From: Planctomycetota bacterium
GTDB lineage: Bacteria > Planctomycetota > Planctomycetia > Planctomycetales > Planctomycetaceae
Assembly (NCBI GenBank): GCA_030836185.1
Contig: JAURQH010000061.1
Location: 1 to 40,928 of the forward strand
Direction: 5' to 3'
Length of the DNA: 40,928 nucleotides
Part shown: positions 26,765-36,549 of the stretch, in pieces
How the letters are laid out: every line of letters begins with the position of its first letter
Numbering within the stretch: position 1 is the stretch's first letter
Position numbers and translations under genes: made by a program
Notes under the pieces: generated by a model
Told to the model about the DNA's origin: nothing
Seen by the model: only the letters and a program-made list of their open reading frames with translations
Databases searched by the model: none

Positions 26765-29476
26765 GTGACAGAACAACTACCGGATTGTATCGAGGCACAC
26801 CGCCTGATCGCAGAAGAGGCACGAGAACCCAATTCCAATTGGAAACGCTGGGGCCCCTATCTCGCTGAGAGGCAATGGGGGACGGTGCGCGAAGACTACA
26901 CTCCTGATTCCAAATCCTGGCACGCCTTCCCTCACGATCAAGCTCGCAGTCGAGCCTATCGATGGGGTGAAGATGGCTTGTTAGGAATGTCGGATCGCCA
27001 GGGGCGTCTTTGTTTCGCTTTGGCAATGTGGAACGGAAAAGACCCGATTCTCAAGGAGCGTTTGTACGGTCTCTCCGGGCCGGAAGGAAATCACGGCGAG
27101 GATGTCAAAGAGTGTTACTTTTATCTCGACTCCACTCCCTCTCATTCTTATATGAAGGCGCTTTACAAGTACCCTCAACAAGAGTTTCCATACGCGCATC
27201 TCGCCGAAGTCAACTCAAAGCGGTCACGCGATGAACTCGAATATGAACTGATTGATACCGGTATTTTTGACGACGACCGCTATTTCGATGTGACAGTCGA
27301 GTATGTCAAAGCCGATCCCGAAGATATTCTCATCAAGATCACTGTGGCGAACCGTGGTCCCAAAACCGCCAATCTGGTGATGTTGCCGAGTTTGTGGTTT
27401 CGTAATACGTGGTCATGGCCTAATTCTCACGAGGCCGAAGTTCCCAAACCGTCCATCAAAAAAGTGGCCGATGGAGAACTTTGTGCCGAGCACGAAACTC
27501 TGGGTAACTTTCACTTGATTGCCGAACCATTGGACGGCAAGTCACCCGAGTTTCTGTTCACAGAGAACGAAACAAATGTCTGGCGACTGGAAGACAAAAA
27601 CAGCAAACGCCCCGGATGCAAAGACGCCTTTCACATGTATTTTACAGAAGGCTTGAAGGCAGCCGTCAATTCGCAGGCTCGGGGGACAAAATCGGCAGCC
27701 GTTTACAATTTGAACCTGTCTGCGGGCGAAGAACGGGTGATTCGATTGCGTCTCACTCGTGATGATCTTGTGAGTGAAAATCCTTTTTCGAGTCAGTTCG
27801 AGGAACTCTGCACACAGCGAAAGCAAGAAGCCGACGAATTTTACGATTCCAAAGTGGATCCCGGATTGTCGGCCGATGAGCGTCGCGTGTTACGACAAGC
27901 TTCGGCCGGTTTGTTATGGACTAAACAGTTCTACTATTATGTCGTCGATGAATGGCTCGAAGGGGATGACCCTGCCAATCCCATCAAACGAACTCATCCT
28001 CGGAATCGTGATTGGACTCATCTGATCAACAAAAACATCCTCTCTGTTCCCGATAAGTGGGAGTATCCGTGGTATGCGGCGTGGGATTCTGCCTTTCATA
28101 TGATTCCGTTTGCGAATCTCGACCCCGATTTCGCCAAAGAGCAATTGATCCTGTTCCTACGCGAATGGTATATGCACCCCAACGGTCAGATCCCGGCTTA
28201 CGAGTGGAATTTCAGCGATGTGAATCCCCCTGTACATGCTTGGGCATGTTGGCGGATTTATCAGATGACGGGAGAACCAGGAGAAAGAGACCGCCTCTTC
28301 CTCTCTCGTGTCTTTCAAAAATTGTTATTGAACTTCACTTGGTGGGTCAACCGTAAAGACGTGCGTGGAAAGCATGTTTTCAGTGGAGGATTTCTGGGAC
28401 TCGATAACATCGGAATCTTCGACCGCTCAAAACCGTTGCCAACCGGAGGACATCTCGAACAGGCGGACGGCACCGCTTGGATGGCTTACTACTGTTCCAG
28501 TATGTTATCAATTGCCTTTGAGCTGGCGGGAGAAAACTCAGCCTATGCCGACATGGCTTCAAAGTTTTTTGAGCATTACGTCAACATCGCCGAGGCCATG
28601 AACTCGCTCGATGGCACCGGCTTGTGGGACGATGAAGATGGCTTCTATTACGATCATTTACATATCAATGGTGAGAGTATTCCTCTTAAAATTCGCTCAC
28701 TTGTCGGCATCATTCCGTTATTTACCGTTGATGTAATCTATGACCGAGTCATCGAGCATCTCCCCGGTTTTCGTCAGCGAATGGATTGGTTTCTCAAAAA
28801 CCGTTCCGACCTGAGCGAGCACATGACATTTATGGAACGCTCAGACGAGGAAAGTCAAAACGGAGATGGCATGTTACTTCTCGCGATCCCCACCAAAGAA
28901 CGTCTGGAAAAAATCCTTCGCTACGTTCTCGATGAAGACGAGTTTTTGTCACCCTACGGTATTCGGTCCCTTTCGAAATTTCATGAAAAAAATCCGTTCG
29001 TCTTTCATGTCAACGGCGAAGAGTTCAAAGTCAAATATGTCCCCGGAGAGTCGGATAGCTGGATGTTCGGTGGAAACTCAAATTGGCGCGGTCCAATTTG
29101 GTTCCCGATGAATTATCTGCTTATCGAGGCTTTCGAACGATACTACAGTTTCTACGGTGATACCTTCCGCGTTGAGTGCCCCACAGGATCGAACAAATTC
29201 ATGAATTTGCAAGAAGTCGCGGACGAAATTCGGACCCGACTTGTCGGCCTGTTCCTCAAAGACAAAAAGGGAAGTCGCCCGTGTTACACGCGAGGTGAAC
29301 GCTTTGTGAACGATCCTCACTGGCGAGACCTGGTCCTGTATTACGAGTATTTTCATGCCGATTCGGGACGCGGATTGGGGGCCTCTCACCAAACCGGATG
29401 GACGGCATTAATTGCCCCCATCCTCGAACAACTCGCCCAACACAGAAATGTTCCCGGTGACCACGATACGCATTGA
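26765..29476 (+). CDS. GH63-like (MGH1-type) glucosidase
   Basis: The protein has 903 residues from a GTG start at 26765; no closer ATG preserves the conserved N-terminus. That N-terminus reads NWKRWGPYLAERQWGTVRED, then HDQARSRAYRWGEDGLLG, which is the standard opening of this bacterial glucosidase group. The (alpha/alpha)6 catalytic domain begins near 380 and has YAAWDSAFHMIPFANLD (Trp440-Asp441) and NGQIPAYEWNFSDVNPPVHA. GGNSNWRGPIWFPMNYLLIE follows near 768, and ARGLGA-like glycine segments close the fold. The family hydrolyses alpha-glucosides such as sucrose-type or glucosylglycerate-type compounds. The precise substrate cannot be read here. There is no signal peptide, so it is cytoplasmic. 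It is divergent from the PEPCK-like gene and its stop lies 9 bases from that of the dual hydrolase on the opposite strand. Confidence 0.88.
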   Translation: MTEQLPDCIEAHRLIAEEAREPNSNWKRWGPYLAERQWGTVREDYTPDSKSWHAFPHDQARSRAYRWGEDGLLGMSDRQGRLCFALAMWNGKDPILKERLYGLSGPEGNHGEDVKECYFYLDSTPSHSYMKALYKYPQQEFPYAHLAEVNSKRSRDELEYELIDTGIFDDDRYFDVTVEYVKADPEDILIKITVANRGPKTANLVMLPSLWFRNTWSWPNSHEAEVPKPSIKKVADGELCAEHETLGNFHLIAEPLDGKSPEFLFTENETNVWRLEDKNSKRPGCKDAFHMYFTEGLKAAVNSQARGTKSAAVYNLNLSAGEERVIRLRLTRDDLVSENPFSSQFEELCTQRKQEADEFYDSKVDPGLSADERRVLRQASAGLLWTKQFYYYVVDEWLEGDDPANPIKRTHPRNRDWTHLINKNILSVPDKWEYPWYAAWDSAFHMIPFANLDPDFAKEQLILFLREWYMHPNGQIPAYEWNFSDVNPPVHAWACWRIYQMTGEPGERDRLFLSRVFQKLLLNFTWWVNRKDVRGKHVFSGGFLGLDNIGIFDRSKPLPTGGHLEQADGTAWMAYYCSSMLSIAFELAGENSAYADMASKFFEHYVNIAEAMNSLDGTGLWDDEDGFYYDHLHINGESIPLKIRSLVGIIPLFTVDVIYDRVIEHLPGFRQRMDWFLKNRSDLSEHMTFMERSDEESQNGDGMLLLAIPTKERLEKILRYVLDEDEFLSPYGIRSLSKFHEKNPFVFHVNGEEFKVKYVPGESDSWMFGGNSNWRGPIWFPMNYLLIEAFERYYSFYGDTFRVECPTGSNKFMNLQEVADEIRTRLVGLFLKDKKGSRPCYTRGERFVNDPHWRDLVLYYEYFHADSGRGLGASHQTGWTALIAPILEQLAQHRNVPGDHDTH

Positions 29477-29485
29477 TTGATCTGC

Positions 29486-31783
29486 TTACTTTGGCTCTGG
29501 CCAATTCAGATGCTTATGCAGAAAGTCGAATGTCCCTTTGCCGTTAATGGTATGAGGACCGACGAAATATTCGATCTCGGTACGTTCGCCGATCCCTAAT
29601 TTGGCGGCATAGAGATATCTGACTTTGGCGAATTCATACGCCACCCATTCGTCCCAACCGACGCCATCAAAGTGTCCTCGCTCGACCATAAACGGTCGAG
29701 GGGCGATGAGTGCTGCCATCTCGGCATAATTGAATGTGCTGCCGAGATTGAACTCGTAAATCTCATACTCTCCCGTCCAGACATAACTGTAGGGTAGTCG
29801 TGTGCTGGCGTTCTTGCGAACCCATTCGTTGAAGTCGGCAGAACAGATGGATAACGAATAATCGGTGACAAGTGCCGGGATACGCATCGCACTTTTCCCG
29901 CCATATGAGAGACCATAAAACCCGATCCGGTCACCATCGACGTTCGGTTGAGTCTTCAACCAGTTCACAATTTGTTGATGTTGGGGAATAATGAGTGAAA
30001 ATAGTGTTGTTCCCAACGGGTACGACTTACGTTGTAATGTGCGGAAGCGATCCTTGAAAATGTAGATGTTCTGAGGGCAAAAAGTAATAAATCCCCGTTC
30101 GGCCAGTTTGCCCGCAAAGTCGTGATAGGCACGATGATCGTCGAGAAATGTATCAGTCGGTCGCCCTTCCAAGCCGTGCTGACAAACCACGACGGGGCGT
30201 TTGTCATCCGGCCCTTTGATGTCCTTGGGCATTAACAAAGCACCGTAGGCGAAGACGCCATCAAAAACATCAAGTACCACTTCATAGCCGACCCATTTGT
30301 CGGTCTCCCACGTTTTGCGACTCCGAGCGTTAAAGGGATCCAGAGGAAGATCGTACTCACCGATGACTTCTTTACGAAAGATGTCTCGGTATGTCTCCAC
30401 TGATTTTTCGTACGCTTCCAGTGACGATGTATCGAGTCCTTTCATGAACTCTTTACGGACATAGGGCGACTCGTTCATCACTTCCTGGTTGTGCCGATCG
30501 AGTTCGGCAATTTGGCGTTGGAGCCGTTCTTTGACAAAAGTTTGGTGACTCTGTTCTTCGCCTTGTATCTGGACTTTGAGATGATTGATTGTCTCCAGGA
30601 ATTCTTTCTTCGTGACTGGCTTGGCCGAGAGTGCGTTCAAAAATGGGAAGGTGATGTTTTGATTGAAGAAGAAGAGACCTCCCCGGCTATCTATTCTTGC
30701 GTCTGAAAACATGATCTCATATTCACCAGTCAGGTTTTTAAATCGCTCAACCTCAGACTGATTGTTGCCAGAAAATGAGATCGGCGTCTCTTCAACGACC
30801 GCCGGTGCTCCCCCTTCTCCCGGTAAATTGATAACAGGGCCTTTCGTATTTTCAATCAACAACTTTCGGGGGGCGATCATGTAACCCAACTCGGCATCTC
30901 CGAACTCTCGCAACAATCCACTCACCTGCCGTGAAATCGGCTCCTGCCATATCTTTTGACGATTCCCGAAATACCCACTAACAAGCGTCGTGTCGATCCG
31001 ATCATCCACGGCACTGGCATACAAGGCGATCATGCCGCCTTCGCCATAACCGGCAACGCCAATCGGAAGTGACTCGTTTTTCCCGGAAATCCAATCGACC
31101 AGCGCGAGGACTTTCTGAACTTCATATCCGGTCATCGTTCGTCCCAGAATGAAGGCGGGGCGATGTAGGTACTCGCGGTGTGTCAGGTTCGCCCGATTGT
31201 TCCGTTTGGTCATTTCGCGACTGATGAGTGAGGGGACGATCACATTCACACCGTGGGAAGCAAGAATTAAAGGTAATTGGGAGTCATCCCAAACCACTTC
31301 ACCCGGTCCAAAACGGCCTACTCGATTGCCACACAGTTGTTCGGGAGTTTGGTCGGCATCGGGCAACACAATGGCCCACGCTTTTGCATTGTCTGATGCT
31401 TTGAGGAACAGTCCTTCGCCGTGGACTCCCCCAAAGACCGGCCAACGGACACGATGGATAGTTGTTTCTCCCAATGTCCCGACGAGGCTCGAATCATCGG
31501 TGGTGGCCACCAGTTCTAACCCTTCAAATGGTACTCGTTCATCCACGAGTCCCAATGCTTTTTTGAGACGTTTGACCGATGGTTTATTCTCGTCTCCCCA
31601 ATACTCAGAGCGTTTCTCAACCGACTCTTCCAATCGTCGTAACAAAAACTCATCGCATTCGTCGACCAATCGAGACGCGATATCGCCTTCCCAGGTGAGG
31701 GGTTGTGTCCCCGGCAACGGGTCGGCACAAAGTGAGGCAACAGAAATGAAGAGCAGGGGCAAGACCAGAAAGCAGCGTATCAT
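29486..31783 (-). CDS. Exported tandem alpha/beta-hydrolase (acetyl xylan esterase/dienelactone hydrolase-like)
   Basis: The start at ATG 31783 has GAGGA 8 bases upstream and gives a signal peptide (RCFLVLPLLFISVASLCA). The 765-residue protein carries two alpha/beta-hydrolase folds. In the first (about 75-290), the nucleophile elbow reads GVAGYGEGGM, with Glu248 where Ser is expected, so this half may be catalytically silent. In the second (about 500-765), the elbow is the canonical GLSYGG with Ser626, preceded by VVVCQHGLEGRPTD. The likely catalytic His is His744 in VGPHTING. A charged helical segment links the halves. Such dual proteins are frequent in planctomycetes and are thought to deacylate carbohydrates. 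It follows the DUF1080 gene on the same strand, 207 bases away. Confidence 0.85.
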   Translation of the reverse strand: MIRCFLVLPLLFISVASLCADPLPGTQPLTWEGDIASRLVDECDEFLLRRLEESVEKRSEYWGDENKPSVKRLKKALGLVDERVPFEGLELVATTDDSSLVGTLGETTIHRVRWPVFGGVHGEGLFLKASDNAKAWAIVLPDADQTPEQLCGNRVGRFGPGEVVWDDSQLPLILASHGVNVIVPSLISREMTKRNNRANLTHREYLHRPAFILGRTMTGYEVQKVLALVDWISGKNESLPIGVAGYGEGGMIALYASAVDDRIDTTLVSGYFGNRQKIWQEPISRQVSGLLREFGDAELGYMIAPRKLLIENTKGPVINLPGEGGAPAVVEETPISFSGNNQSEVERFKNLTGEYEIMFSDARIDSRGGLFFFNQNITFPFLNALSAKPVTKKEFLETINHLKVQIQGEEQSHQTFVKERLQRQIAELDRHNQEVMNESPYVRKEFMKGLDTSSLEAYEKSVETYRDIFRKEVIGEYDLPLDPFNARSRKTWETDKWVGYEVVLDVFDGVFAYGALLMPKDIKGPDDKRPVVVCQHGLEGRPTDTFLDDHRAYHDFAGKLAERGFITFCPQNIYIFKDRFRTLQRKSYPLGTTLFSLIIPQHQQIVNWLKTQPNVDGDRIGFYGLSYGGKSAMRIPALVTDYSLSICSADFNEWVRKNASTRLPYSYVWTGEYEIYEFNLGSTFNYAEMAALIAPRPFMVERGHFDGVGWDEWVAYEFAKVRYLYAAKLGIGERTEIEYFVGPHTINGKGTFDFLHKHLNWPEPK

Positions 31784-31892
31784 GGTGAGAATCCTCGGCG
31801 AGATCGATGGGTAGGAGTCCCTATCATACGCCAAACGCGAGTCAGAATGCGAATCTCATCTTTGCTCACTTTGTCTGTCAGAGTGAATTTGA

Positions 31893-31916
31893 ACTGCAGA
31901 TTTAACTTTCTGCAGT
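31893..31916. repeat. Perfect 8-bp inverted repeat between the DUF1080 and hydrolase genes
   Basis: ACTGCAGA (31893-31900) and TCTGCAGT (31909-31916) pair perfectly around an 8-base loop. It sits 75 bases after the DUF1080 stop in a gap of 207 bases. There is no T-run, so it could be a weak terminator, an RNA-processing hairpin or an operator. Confidence 0.5.
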
Positions 31917-31990
31917 GGGCTCCGGCTTGACGGACTGAAATCACGATTGCCAAGCATCTCAGCAGGAACAGGTTTGCATGAAAGCGATAA

Positions 31991-32782
31991 CTATTCTTTG
32001 AAATCGGTGTCGGCGTTTTTGATGTCCATCTCTTTGATCCAGATGTTGCGAAATAGAACTTCGTGTCCTTCGCATTGAAGCTTTAAGCCGCCTGGCGTAT
32101 CGGTGATTCCTTTACCGCCATCATTTCCACCATCAATGCCGGAGTTCTTACCACCCCACACCTGATTAATGGATTGGTTGGAATGGACTTTCTCGCCGTT
32201 GAAATACATGGTGACCATCGCTTTTTCAGATCGTTTTCCATTTTCGAAACGAGCCGCACGAAACACAATGTCGTACGAGTTCCACTTTCCGGTTCCGTGA
32301 TAGGCATGATACGGAGAAGGAGTTTCGTTGATGACGGCTCCCATGCCGTGCGGAGTTTTATCACCATCGAGAATCTGGATCTCGTGACGATTCTGCAAAT
32401 AGACGCCGCTGTTCCCACCCTTTTTGGCCACCAGAAATTCGATGTGCAGCCTGAAGTCTCGATACTTCTTTTTGGTCACCACGTCGGCGGTGCCATATTT
32501 GCCACCGGCAGCGACGGGATCGTCGGTCATCATCACGGTTCCTAAGTCAACGGGATCATCGACGATCTTCCATTTGATCGGCAATGACGAACTGAACCGC
32601 GGGCCTTCCCAATAGGTCCATTTTTGATCCAACATTTTTTGACTGCCGTCAAAAATGACTTCGGCTCCGTCAATCGGTTTTGCGCCGACGCCGACATCGG
32701 CTGAAACAAGACCGGTTGAGGTGAAAAAAAGAACCATAGAAACGAGAGCGAGTTGGCTGAACCTCTTTTGAAGCGTGCGCAT
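31991..32782 (-). CDS. DUF1080 (3-keto-disaccharide hydrolase-type) exported protein
   Basis: The protein has 263 residues with a signal peptide (about 1-28, FTSTGLVSA). The core matches DUF1080, a concanavalin A-like jelly roll: KYRDFRLHIEFLVAKKGGNS is followed by GVYLQNRHEIQILD and HGTGKWNSYDIVFRAARFE. It continues with VTMYFNGEKVHSNQ and GGLKLQCEGHEVLFRNIWIK. Some members cleave 3-keto-glycosides, and many are carbohydrate-binding proteins of unknown activity. It is typical of planctomycete and Bacteroidetes polysaccharide loci. It lies 64 bases downstream of the PhoD-like gene on the same strand, so the two are probably an operon. Ribosome-site signals are weak. Confidence 0.93.
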   Translation of the reverse strand: MRTLQKRFSQLALVSMVLFFTSTGLVSADVGVGAKPIDGAEVIFDGSQKMLDQKWTYWEGPRFSSSLPIKWKIVDDPVDLGTVMMTDDPVAAGGKYGTADVVTKKKYRDFRLHIEFLVAKKGGNSGVYLQNRHEIQILDGDKTPHGMGAVINETPSPYHAYHGTGKWNSYDIVFRAARFENGKRSEKAMVTMYFNGEKVHSNQSINQVWGGKNSGIDGGNDGGKGITDTPGGLKLQCEGHEVLFRNIWIKEMDIKNADTDFKE

Positions 32783-32846
32783 TTCGTAGACTTTCTGTTG
32801 ATTTCAAACTTTGAACTCAGTGGCGAAGGGAGATGATGAATGGTCG

Positions 32847-35201
32847 TTAGCCAATCACATTGTCTCCTCCGTTTTCTTGCTGCTTGATCGTGACGGGCCA
32901 ACCGGGGAATTGATTCTCGGGTTTGCCATCGGTTGGATCAACGAGGAAGCGAAACGCCTCAAGGTGATAGGTTTTCGCTTTGGTATCAATCGTGACAATG
33001 CCGAATCCAGATCCTTTTTGATGGGCGGTTTCGTAACGGTTCTTGCCTTTCGGGACAACCGGGTTCCCGACGGCGTAGACGTAAACTTTGTTGCCGAAAC
33101 CATCAATGAATTCTCCCGTGTTGGGGAGATTATGGGACGGTCGGTTTTGATGTTCCATGCCGACTTCGTCCGGTCGCCACCAGCGTGGATAACCGGCTGA
33201 GATGGCCGGAGTGCAATAAGACCAGTTGCTGTCCCGTTGTTTATCCACGCCGTATTGGCTGAGTGTCGCCAGGTGCTGATCGCCGTTGATGTGCAGTGCT
33301 TTCGATTTGCGAATAATATTGATCGCATTGTTCCGGGCTGTTTGCGGCCAAGCACCCGAATCAAGATCGGCTTTGAGGTAGCCATTATAGCCGCCATGAT
33401 GTGTGGCGACACCTGCGAAGACAGTCTGACTGAGGAGAACTTTCATTTGATGACCGCGCCAATCGTCGGCCCACTTCTTCAGGTACTCTTCCTGACGTTC
33501 ACCGAGCAAAATCAAGCCCGGCTTATCGAGGACTGAAGTATCGAAGTTTTTATCCATCACATGGTCGGCACGCCCACTGCCAGTTTCAACACGTTCGGGA
33601 CCACTCTTCCACTGACGGTCGGCAATCACGGCGAAACTGACGCCGCCGTAAACCATGTCGCCATAATAGACGCTAATGTCCTGTTTGACGGGGGTTGGGT
33701 CAGCAAAGTCGGGATGATGGCTGACGCAGGTTTTATGAACGGCAATCACCATCCGAGCCGGTTGAATGTATCCCCCTTTAGAGGACGCACCGCCTGCAAT
33801 GTCTTTCATCTTGGCGCCACCCTCGCCCCAGATGTTTCCTTGGAAAACATCATGATCGTCGGGGATCACCAGAGTCGGACGATCTTTCATCGCTTCACGG
33901 AATGACCAACCGAATTGATAATACTTGCGTAAGTAGTTGAGAATCGCCGGTTCTGCCGGTTCGCGAATGATGCCGAAACCGCCATGCCCTTCATAGATTT
34001 GGTCACCCGAGAAATACAACATGTCAGGATCGAGTTTGACGAGATTGTTGGCGACCGGTTCATAGGGAAAGCCGTAATCGTTTTGACATGTCAGCGCGCC
34101 CAATCGTAACGGACGACCGGACGGATTGGCTTTGATGACTCCCGACCATTCTCCATTCGCTGAGGTTCCATCTTTCCCCCGCTCTGCGTATACCAACTTG
34201 TAAGGTGTTTCGACTTTCTCATTCCAATTGGCAATGCGAAAAGTGGCGACCCAGGCATCAGTATCGAGTTCGGCCGTTCCCAGCGACTGCCATTGGCCAT
34301 CTTTCTCCGCATGCAGTTCGACCGTTTGATTGTCTTTCTCTCCCAACGGCCCAGTGAGGGCACTGATCTTCATCACGAAGCCTTCGTCGCTACGCGAATC
34401 ACTCAGCGAATACATCGACCACAAAATCGGTCCGAAGCTGCGTTCGGGACGAATGACGAATGCTGCTCCACCCACAGACCAATTCGAAAAGCGATATCGG
34501 GCTCCCTGTTTTTTCTGAGCCGGTGTTTGTCCGCGGCGATTGGGAGAATTGAAATTATTAGCGATGGCGATATTGCCGAGAACTGCGGCTTTCTTGACCG
34601 TTTGAGTCAGCGAATCGAGAGTTGTGCCGTCGGCTGTTTTTACTTCGACTGTGAGAGAGTATCGATCACCGTCCGGTTTCCCGCTCAGCACGACCAGAAA
34701 TTCTTTCAGGTCCAATGTACCGCGAAGTTTTTGTCTCTTGCCCGCCAAGACCAATTGCCCGTCGGCAACACCCGCATTGATGCCTCCACCGGCGAACGAG
34801 TTACTCCGGTATTCGTTGAGATCGCTTTTCACACCGATACGAAACCCTACACCAGCATCGACTTCTTTCGACTCCACCTGACTCACTTGTACCGACATTG
34901 TAAATGATTGAGACGTATCTTCGAGTTGATGCGTAATCAGATGGACGTTGCGTCCACCTTCCATCGATTGGCATTCGGCGGCTCCATCGACGACTTTCCA
35001 GTTCTCCATCGGATTGGCCCAGAAGTTTTCTCCCAGCCAAACGCGATCGTGAGTGTTCGCCCAGTTATCGACTTGTTTCAAACCGGGGCTGATCGATTTA
35101 TCATCCGCTTGAGCTGATGGCGATTGGTGAACTGGCCAGCCGAGATAAGCGGTTCCCAGTCCCATCAATTTCAGCGCAACTCGTCGTGTGAAAGATGTCA
35201 T
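32847..35201 (-). CDS. PhoD-like metallophosphatase / alkaline phosphatase D family, Tat-exported
   Basis: The start at ATG 35201 leads directly into a twin-arginine signal ([20 protein letters not shown]); the open frame upstream to 35240 is not needed. The 784-residue protein has a beta-rich N-terminal half (about 40-390) that includes a LamG-like segment. A PhoD-type metallophosphoesterase follows from about 390: [28 protein letters not shown] and [14 protein letters not shown] are metal-binding blocks. The enzyme family hydrolyses phosphodiesters and phosphomonoesters using Ca and Fe. The extra N-terminal domain makes this protein longer than Bacillus PhoD. It is the first gene of the reverse group with the DUF1080 protein. 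A phosphate-scavenging role is inferred, but no Pho box was recognised. Confidence 0.9.
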   Translation of the reverse strand: MTSFTRRVALKLMGLGTAYLGWPVHQSPSAQADDKSISPGLKQVDNWANTHDRVWLGENFWANPMENWKVVDGAAECQSMEGGRNVHLITHQLEDTSQSFTMSVQVSQVESKEVDAGVGFRIGVKSDLNEYRSNSFAGGGINAGVADGQLVLAGKRQKLRGTLDLKEFLVVLSGKPDGDRYSLTVEVKTADGTTLDSLTQTVKKAAVLGNIAIANNFNSPNRRGQTPAQKKQGARYRFSNWSVGGAAFVIRPERSFGPILWSMYSLSDSRSDEGFVMKISALTGPLGEKDNQTVELHAEKDGQWQSLGTAELDTDAWVATFRIANWNEKVETPYKLVYAERGKDGTSANGEWSGVIKANPSGRPLRLGALTCQNDYGFPYEPVANNLVKLDPDMLYFSGDQIYEGHGGFGIIREPAEPAILNYLRKYYQFGWSFREAMKDRPTLVIPDDHDVFQGNIWGEGGAKMKDIAGGASSKGGYIQPARMVIAVHKTCVSHHPDFADPTPVKQDISVYYGDMVYGGVSFAVIADRQWKSGPERVETGSGRADHVMDKNFDTSVLDKPGLILLGERQEEYLKKWADDWRGHQMKVLLSQTVFAGVATHHGGYNGYLKADLDSGAWPQTARNNAINIIRKSKALHINGDQHLATLSQYGVDKQRDSNWSYCTPAISAGYPRWWRPDEVGMEHQNRPSHNLPNTGEFIDGFGNKVYVYAVGNPVVPKGKNRYETAHQKGSGFGIVTIDTKAKTYHLEAFRFLVDPTDGKPENQFPGWPVTIKQQENGGDNVIG

Positions 35202-35380
35202 CGGCGTAAAATCCTGTGGTGATTCAAAAAGAACAAGCAAACAAACATAATAACAGCTCGGAATTCGATCTGCGACGATGAAATTTCCCAGTTTCAGTAC
35301 ACGCTTTTATAACAAAGGATCATCGAAGCGTGTCTGCGACATCTTGCTTTATCTGCTGTTCTCACCATAGTATGGAGTTT

Positions 35381-35396
35381 GAGACCAACGGGTCTC
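35381..35396. repeat. Small hairpin in the divergent PhoD-CobW intergenic region
   Basis: GAGACC (35381-35386) and GGTCTC (35391-35396) pair around the loop AACG. It lies 37 bases before the CobW-type ATG and would be in that gene's leader. Its significance is unclear. Confidence 0.45.
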
Positions 35397-35433
35397 GCTG
35401 TTTTGCTTCCTCAGATCATGATTGACTCTCGAA

Positions 35434-36540
35434 ATGAACTCACATCGTATTCGTTTTATTATGGTCGGTGGATTTCTGGGAGCGGGAAAAACAACCACTC
35501 TCGGTCGGCTAGCTTCCCTCTATATGGAACAGGGGCTATCAGTCGGAATTGTGACGAATGACCAGGCCGAGGATCTGGTTGACACGAACACTTTGCGTTC
35601 GCAAGGCTTCGATGTGGGTGAAGTCGCAGGAGCGTGTTTTTGCTGTAACTTCAATGAATTGATGGGAACTATCGAGGAATTGGGTACGGGTCAACGCCCT
35701 GATGTGATTCTTGCAGAACCTGTCGGGAGTTGTACCGACCTGGTGGCGACCGTGATTCAGCCGATCAAACGGTTGTTTGACGCGGAGTTTGAAATTGCTC
35801 CCTACACTGTGATTTTGAAGCCTTCACATGGAAAGCGAATTCTCCGTAACGAGTCGGGGGGCGGGTTCTCTCCGAAAGCCGCCTATATTTTGAAAAAACA
35901 ATTGGAAGAAGCCGATGCCATTCTTGTGAACCGGATTGATGAAATCGATCCTGCTGAGGTCGATGAACTTACCCAACTGGCCCAAGAAAACTTTCCCGGC
36001 ACACCGACATTACGACTTTCTGCCAAAACTGGTGAAGGCTTCGAGGGACTGTTCGAGTTTCTGGCACAGCAGGGAGACTTCGGCAAACGAGTTCTCGATA
36101 TCGATTACGACATCTATGCCGAAGGAGAAGCGGAACTTGGTTGGCTGAATTCCAGTTTACACATCGATGCCGAAGTAGAGTTCTCGCTCGACGAGCTGTT
36201 GCTGGAAATTGTCAACGAATTGCGGGAGGCCTTGATCGAACAGGGAGCCGAACCGGCTCATCTGAAAACAATCGGCTTGTGGGAAGGTTTTTTTGGAGTC
36301 GCCAATCTTATCTGCAGTGACACTCCTCCCGAACTGTCACTGGCATCCGGTTATGACGTGAAATCTATCGAGCTGATTGTGAATGCTCGCGTCGCTTGTG
36401 ATCCTGTGATCCTGGAGCAGACAGTTTCCGCAGTCCTTGAAGATGCTCTGAAAAAACGAAACGCGACGAAACGGGATCAGCAAACACGCAGTTTTCGTCC
36501 CGGACGGCCCGTGCCGACTCATCGATTCGGCAACGAATAA
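35434..36540 (+). CDS. CobW/COG0523 family GTPase, metal-chaperone type
   Basis: I start at ATG 35434 (a TTG lies four codons earlier), giving 368 residues. The Walker A motif [11 protein letters not shown] (Lys19) opens the protein. The metal-binding CxCC motif is Cys68-Phe-Cys70-Cys71, in [21 protein letters not shown] corresponds to the Walker B/switch region and [10 protein letters not shown] to the NKxD-type guanine motif, with NRID in place of NKxD. The family delivers zinc, cobalt or iron to client proteins, driven by GTP. This branch, with an extended C-terminal domain, has no CobW_C-like His-rich tail, so the metal is uncertain. No cobalamin or nitrile hydratase gene is nearby. It is convergent with the PDZ protein, with 9 bases between stops. 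Confidence 0.88.
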   Translation: MNSHRIRFIMVGGFLGAGKTTTLGRLASLYMEQGLSVGIVTNDQAEDLVDTNTLRSQGFDVGEVAGACFCCNFNELMGTIEELGTGQRPDVILAEPVGSCTDLVATVIQPIKRLFDAEFEIAPYTVILKPSHGKRILRNESGGGFSPKAAYILKKQLEEADAILVNRIDEIDPAEVDELTQLAQENFPGTPTLRLSAKTGEGFEGLFEFLAQQGDFGKRVLDIDYDIYAEGEAELGWLNSSLHIDAEVEFSLDELLLEIVNELREALIEQGAEPAHLKTIGLWEGFFGVANLICSDTPPELSLASGYDVKSIELIVNARVACDPVILEQTVSAVLEDALKKRNATKRDQQTRSFRPGRPVPTHRFGNE

Positions 36541-36549
36541 CGCGATACC

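Noticed and set aside
31149-31814. 221-codon forward open frame
   Set aside because: It is antisense to the tandem hydrolase, with a Ser/Arg/Pro-rich composition typical of a shadow frame.
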